Assembly: GCA_004352715.1 (NCBI GenBank)
Contig: SCFE01000045.1
Coordinates: forward strand, 217,865-281,864
Direction of reading: 5' to 3'
Origin: Hofstenia miamia
Taxonomy: Eukaryota; Xenacoelomorpha; Acoela
Length of the DNA: 64,000 bases
Shown: piece after piece, positions 59,135-64,000 of the stretch
Layout of the letters: each line of letters starts with the position of its first letter
Position numbering within the stretch: position 1 is the stretch's first letter
Notes under the pieces: model-generated
What the model was told of the DNA's origin: nothing
The model's input: only the letters and a program-made list of their open reading frames with translations
Database searches by the model: none
Program-made: the position numbers and the translations under genes

Positions 59135-59782
59135 CAGACTTATCAACGAGCCGAGCTTGAGCACAATATTTGATATACAACGAGCCCAAAATTGCTGTCT
59201 CATATTCCGCCCTTAGAAGAGATTTATTACAATGTAAAAAAAATACGTAAGCAACAGAATTCGATTTCAAACATAATTAGGGAAACTTTGCTTCAAAATG
59301 ACGTGTCAAAATTTGTCTCTAAGGAAAGACAAAAATTAGTGTCCGAATTTCTTGTAATGTATTATTGCATAAAATTAAAAGAAAGTAAAAAAGCACATTT
59401 TTGCGAACGTTTCATATTAACAAAATTTTGAGAATGCTAGCTATTAATTTTTTCATAAGTTACTACCTTCAAATAGCATTGCTAGAAATTATTAACGCTC
59501 GAAGTGAATTTTGAAAGTTTAGTTGATGTAGTGTAAGGAATGTATTAGTAATAGTACGGTTAACGTTATTCTGAGCTCATGAAAAAACAGAAAGGCTAAG
59601 GGTGAAAATTGATTAAATTTATTCAGATTATATTACTACAAATTAATTTATATTATTAACTCAGGACGATGATATTTCCAAAAAATGTACTAAGGTAGTT
59701 AACAAAATATATTGAATATTTCATCGACTATTTTCACGCAAAAATGACAAAATGCAATTTCGAAGAGAGATTTTATAAAGAT
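59135..59782 (+). mobile_element. hAT-like left end followed by dispersed unit copy 2
   Basis: CAGACTTATCAACGAGCCGAGC at 59135 matches the end at 57084, and both are preceded by TCACAT or TCACATAT. About 58 bp further in, the unit shared in inverted orientation with 46204-46786 begins (59193-59782). It carries a plus-strand frame (59192-59431) with LSHIPPLEEIYYNVKKIRKQ. The frame may be a residue of the element's protein, but I see no DDE or BED motif. Confidence 0.5.
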
Positions 59783-60488
59783 AAATGACGAATAATTGTG
59801 ATTTTGATGAATTTCAAGTCAATACTTTTAGCATAGATTCATATAAAAATGGAAACAATCTATCACATTTTCTATTTTTATTATTACAATTTATGTTTCA
59901 AAACGATTCAAATATTTTGTGGAATCGACAAAATAGAGTATCAAAATAGGATTATCTTCAGAAATTTTGTGGAATCCACAAAAATAACTAATAAGTGAAA
60001 TATAATTCTCTTCTGAAGCATTGTAGAATCCACAAAAGAAATTTTATTTCAATGTGTCGCATTTTTAATAATTTAAAATTTTTTAACTATTGTGAATTGT
60101 GTTTAACATGTATGTATTCAACCAAAAACATTGAACTACGGTATACAATTAAGGGTATATTGGAGTCTTTTTGTTGTATTAGACTTCTAAACTGAACTTA
60201 TTTCATATATTTGATTAGCAAATTTTTATACCTATCTATTGTATATCGATCGAACTCAATTAAATATGTTTCCTAGTTTGGGAGTATGTTGCTTCTTCCA
60301 AAATTACAGTACTTTTGGGGGTCAAAGATAAAAAATTATTGTGTCAATTTTTTCCGGAGTTTCTTTTATGGAATCTCCCTAAAAGTTGGGAAAACAAAAA
60401 TGTCCCGTCTTAAACATAGCAAAAATTGGCATTTTTACAAAAATATACCGTTTTTTCAGACTATAGCTCATTTAGATTTTTCTTTTTG

Positions 60489-60522
<34 letters not shown>

Positions 60523-61554
60523 GTATAAGCGATTTCATGCTTTCTTTCAAATATTGTTTGTTATTTTCCTTAAAAGTACAGAATGTTAACAGGGGATTTC
60601 TCAATTTGAAACAATGTTTTAATTTTTTATTTGATGCTGTTTTCTTCTTCAAAACATTAAATCTCAACACTATCCCAATATTTTTGCAAAAAAAAGATCA
60701 TTGATATTTTTTAGAAAACATAAGGTGAATGCTTCAAAAGTGCACAAATATCTGAATGCATAATATTGTTAGATTTTAAGAAAGAAGTCCTTTATTTTCA
60801 TTGCTTCAGAAAATATGGAATGAATTGGACCCAATTATAAACATGAGAAATAACGAACACAAAATATTTATTCTTAGGTCTTTCAAAAAAATTTAAATAA
60901 CTCTACTTAAACAGAATAATTTTGCAATGACAATTTGCAAAAGTCTTTTTAATATTTGAAGTTCTCATGTAGAAGTCAAATATTGGAGGTGTTGTTACAC
61001 GTGGCTGAACAATGGATTTTACACGAAAATTGAGAAATGTCACTTAACTGAAATTAATGTACTTTTTTGTATTCGTCAAAGTACTCAATAATTTCGGTAT
61101 AAAGTGCGTATTTTCATTGCTTATTTAAAACTTTGCAATTTTTATATATTAAGAGTTAAGCTTCTCAATTATTAGCAAACAGAAAGCACTTAATAAGATA
61201 TTTTGAAATTCCCTTGGGCATCAATGACAATTTTAAAATAAACCCAGTCAAAAAGGCGAGGAATTCTAAGCAAATTGCACTTAGTAGAATGCTGCTAATT
61301 GGAAATTAAACAGCAAACTCACAAGTAAATTGCCTCGAAACGATTCTTGAAAGCATTTTCAAATTTTCTTAGGATCAATATATCTGATGCTTAATTAATA
61401 ATTACTTGATATTCTTTTTAATTAGGTTTTTTTCAATTTCCTCATCCAATTAAAATATTTTCTCGAAATTTGTGAAATTTATAATATTGGGTTTTTACTA
61501 ATCAGTTATTATTATATTCAGGGCTTTCACATAGAGCCTCATTGTATATTTCAA
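59783..61554. other. intergenic, upstream of the LDLa gene
   Basis: AT-rich with a (TA)n tract at 60490-60519. A short motif similar to TTTTGTGGAATCCACAAAA recurs around 59910-60030 (three or four spaced palindromic copies). No gene is recognised. An acceptor-like TATATTCAG at 61513-61521, 33 bp before the start codon, could mark a 5' UTR intron or a trans-splice site. Confidence 0.45.
60490..60519. repeat. (TA)n microsatellite
   Basis: About 15 TA units in intergenic sequence. Confidence 0.95.
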
Positions 61555-61664
61555 ATGATTTGTACAATATTATATTTCGTCTTCGCTGTTGCAGGGATTT
61601 CGATTAATGTGTGTGGCGTTCCTGGCATGCCACGTGATTCCAGTTGTCCAGAGCTAACATGCAG
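61555..61664 (+). CDS. LDLa gene exon 1: signal peptide and start of LDLa-1
   Basis: The ATG at 61555 is chosen because the hydrophobic stretch follows directly. The frame is also open upstream to the acceptor-like CAG at 61519-61521, so an internal exon starting at 61522 cannot be excluded. The exon ends two bases into a codon, which the first base of exon 2 turns into serine. Confidence 0.7.
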
Positions 61665-62162
61665 GTAAAACTATTTTTTAAATTATTGGTGCTCTTCTTT
61701 GTAACGAATTTATCAAATAAATTATTTCAATGCTAGTCTTCTTAAACATAATTTATGATGTACTCCTTACTGCTGTGGGACATTGGGTTGTTAATGAAAT
61801 GTGCAAATTAATTTTTTAAGAACATTAATAAAAAAAAGAAATCTTGACTAAATTTACAAGATATGCTTTAGCCTGTATGGAAACAGTTAAATAATTGAGC
61901 TATTTTCATGTGATTATGTTATAAACATGTACATTTAAGATTTGAAAATGTGCATAAATATATGTTTTAGCGCATCAAAGAAGTGCTTCTCAAGACAAAA
62001 TCTTTGTGACTCTGTACAAGACTGCAGCTCTGATCGCATGATTGATTTAACAGACGAGAACCAACTGTGTTCACTTAAATGCTACAACTGTGAAAAAGGA
62101 GGTACTGATGTATGTATTAGTCAGGAAGAAATTTGTGATGGAGTGAAGAATTGTGATAATGG
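61555..62162 (+). CDS. LDL-receptor class A repeat protein, 5' part (two exons)
   Basis: Exon 1 (61555-61664) starts MICTILYFVFAVAGISINVC, a clear signal peptide, and ends in the first LDLa repeat at CPELTC with donor CAG/GTAAAA (phase 2). Exon 2 (61971-62162) follows acceptor TATGTTTTAG. It supplies KKCFSRQNLCDSVQDC and DLTDENQLC, completing six cysteines and an acidic calcium-binding-like end (TDEN). It then opens a second repeat: CYNCEKGGTDVCISQEEICD, GVKNCDNG. The donor GG/GTATAA keeps phase 2, and AAG/GTATCC seven bases on is an alternative. The next exon, which should supply the DE..C end, is not seen before the window ends. LDLa repeats bind ligands in receptors, matriptases and secreted factors. 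The full protein type cannot be told. Confidence 0.75.
61971..62162 (+). CDS. LDLa gene exon 2: rest of LDLa-1 and most of LDLa-2
   Basis: 192 bp, phase 2 at both ends, with nine cysteines in 63 complete codons. The spacing in repeat 1 after joining is C4C5C6C5C14C. The ICDGVKNC segment of repeat 2 matches the family consensus ICDGxxDC except that the aspartate before the cysteine is asparagine. Confidence 0.8.
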
Positions 62163-62989
62163 GTATAAGGTATCCCGCTGGTTGTCAATTTCAATATGGA
62201 CGTAGACATGAAGCTCATGCATATTTTCAGGTAAACTTCTGGTCTTTATTGATATATTGCAAATTGCTGAATAACTAGATATGAAATTGTATGCAATTTT
62301 CAATCGCTTCCATTAATATCTTTGTATAGATCATCACTGCTACAATATTATATATATATATATAAACTGCAATAATTGTTTTCCTTATACATTATATTTC
62401 TAAAAATAACTATAAACTCTTAAGCAAATGCAGAAATTAAATTCTTTTTGGAGGATTGATTTTCAAAGTTCTTCTGCAAGGAGTTTTTCAAAATATGTAA
62501 ACGTTTTGTAAAATGGCGTTGAAAAGTATTCGAAGCCATTACATTATATATGTGACTTATATTAATCAAAATAGATTTATCTATGGCAGCTTTATTTATT
62601 TCTTGCAATAAGTTTTCTTGCAGGAATATAGACGACTTCAATTCAGTGAAAAACTATTTCGCAAACTATTATCTAATCCGGCAATGACAGAGAATATAGT
62701 ACTATCAGACCACCTTCAGAACACAATGAAATTGTTCATATTTTAAAGCTCAAAGAAAAAGTTCATACCAACATGATTAGTACTTTGTAATTTAAAATTG
62801 TAAATGCAATTCTGCGGATCTAAAATATACATTATCATTATTATAAATTAAATTATTTGAACATGTCGTCAGTTATCTAGCTATACATCTTATAATGCAT
62901 TTCTTGAATGATCGAAAACAACGTGTAAAATTGGACGGAATTTTTGAGATTATTCAACTACAAATCTTCGAGTTCCACAAAAGCAAAGT
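62163..62989. other. intron or downstream sequence, nothing recognised
   Basis: No further LDLa-like cysteine pattern is found. A short (TA)n lies near 62348-62364. Confidence 0.5.
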
Positions 62990-63447
62990 ATTAAGATCTA
63001 TGTAAATAATATGCCTAGATCGTTAAAAAAGGGAACTATTTACATTCAATACCATTCGCTCTGCATAATGCATACATATGTTAAAATATCAATTTCCCTA
63101 AAATCCTCAATGATTTTTTAAAGTGCGATCAAAGAAGCAAAAACTTTTTAGCAAGATCAATCGCCACGACTCACTTACACTTATGTGTTCGAAATTATGG
63201 AAAGATCTCAAGGTGTAAATTTAAACTTAAAAAATTATAAACGTTTTAAGAAAATAATAAAGGAGATTTTACTGAAAAAGCGATCAGTATTTGGAATTTC
63301 TAATGAGTTAAGTACCTGGATTCTATTTATATAAACTTTAAGCCCTTTAAGTAACGTGTTTATTTATATTTTTTTATCATATTTACCTTTGTTTATGTGT
63401 TTGTAGCTCTCTTATTATTAACTTAGGAAATAAATTTGCTCTTATTC

Positions 63448-63506
<59 letters not shown>
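62990..63506 (+). pseudogene. LINE 3' end with internal deletion and (TTA)n tail
   Basis: The remnant reads YVNNMPRSLKKGTIYIQY, joining the RT segment equivalent to YVNDISETISNGTI directly to the C-terminal IQYHSLC. Then come KINRHDSLTLMCSKLWKDLK and NLNLKNYKRFKKIIKEILL, each matching the LINE at 52448-54945. The 3' UTR (CCCTTTAAGTAA ... AATAAATTTGCTCTTATT) is also shared. It ends in a roughly 60-bp (TTA)n tract. It is a dead, internally deleted copy of the same LINE family. Confidence 0.8.
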
Positions 63507-63511
<5 letters not shown>

Positions 63512-64000
63512 ATCCTTGAATCCTTCAGTGATCACGCACTTTGTATTTATATTAGTAAGAATCAAGTTAAGCTTTCTAAATTTAAAATGATTTATTCTAG
63601 GGATTTCAAAAATTATTCAGATCATGGAAAATTTACTTAAAAATGTTTCATTCGAATCTATTTTTACTCTAAATTCTGGTTCTCACATGTTAAATTACAT
63701 TGCAGCACAGGTCAATCAACACAACAAAATCGCAACACTACAAACCTGCCAAGTAGTAACCAATTCACGACTGATAATCAAGTACTTAAGAATACCGTAA
63801 ACATAAATTAATGGCATTAGTGGCCAATAATGGCCATTCATTTGCCAATCATAACCAACAAAACAAATTGTTTTATAAATCTTAAAATTCCACAATTTTA
63901 CGAAGAATTTATTATATTACTGAATATAATGCGTGCATTGCATTAAAGTTTATTTCAATTTTCAAAAAGTATTATTTATCAATTTCTTTTAGACCATTGA
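63507..64000 (+). pseudogene. LINE fragment (endonuclease end), identical to 43945-44437
   Basis: Directly after the (TTA)n tail of the previous fragment, the same 494-bp segment as at 43945-44437 begins, again at the SFSDHALCIY endonuclease motif and with the same frameshift. It continues to the window edge. Either a second LINE copy inserted in the microsatellite tail of the first, or one contig was used twice by the assembly. Confidence 0.85.

Overview
This window is AT-rich animal DNA (very roughly 70% A+T), probably from an invertebrate. Its genes are split into small exons separated by introns of up to about 11 kb, and the non-genic part is full of (TA)n and (ATT)n tracts, decayed LINEs, an LTR element, MITE-like elements and a Tc1/mariner relic. 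It contains no bacterial-style operons, rRNA or CRISPR array. I cannot name the species. A hydrozoan-like or other AT-rich invertebrate fits, but nothing seen here proves it.

Left half (81-34041, minus strand): one long immunoglobulin-superfamily gene read from right to left. I reconstruct a signal-peptide exon (34041-33945) with a TATA-like sequence upstream, then exons at 33883-33696, 26427-26283, 19697-19591, 14151-13938, 13130-~12937, 12085-11731 and 353-81. Together they encode at least five Ig-like domains, and the gene runs off the left edge. Introns between domains are phase 1, and introns that split domains are phase 0. The first Ig domain lacks the usual F-strand cysteine and has one in strand E, an arrangement known from Siglec V-set domains. 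A 96-bp GC-rich, polybasic, frame-preserving candidate cassette exon (31773-31678) lies in the intron that splits this domain. The introns hold transposon remnants: a hAT-type element with an 8-bp target duplication, an inverted-repeat element, three fragments of an R4/NeSL-type LINE, and near-identical duplications that look like unmerged assembly contigs.

Middle (34.7-56.5 kb): a transposon-rich intergenic tract. It has a hAT-like MITE, a piggyBac-like TTAA MITE, a dead Tc1/mariner transposase, APE-type LINE fragments, and an LTR retroelement whose 3' part (two overlapping ORFs of unknown family), LTR, initiator-tRNA-Met-like primer binding site and coiled-coil Gag-like ORF can be followed. 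A LINE is inserted in the Gag-like ORF. Eight N gaps interrupt the window, six of 500 N or more.

Right end (56.5-64 kb): hAT-like ends with GCTCG subterminal repeats, a 590-bp unit inverted relative to 46.2-46.8 kb, the 5' end of a plus-strand secreted or membrane protein gene with LDL-receptor class A repeats (61555-62162), and two LINE fragments head to tail across a (TTA)n tract. Only the Ig gene and the LDLa gene look like host genes. They are divergent in orientation, and nothing visible links their functions.
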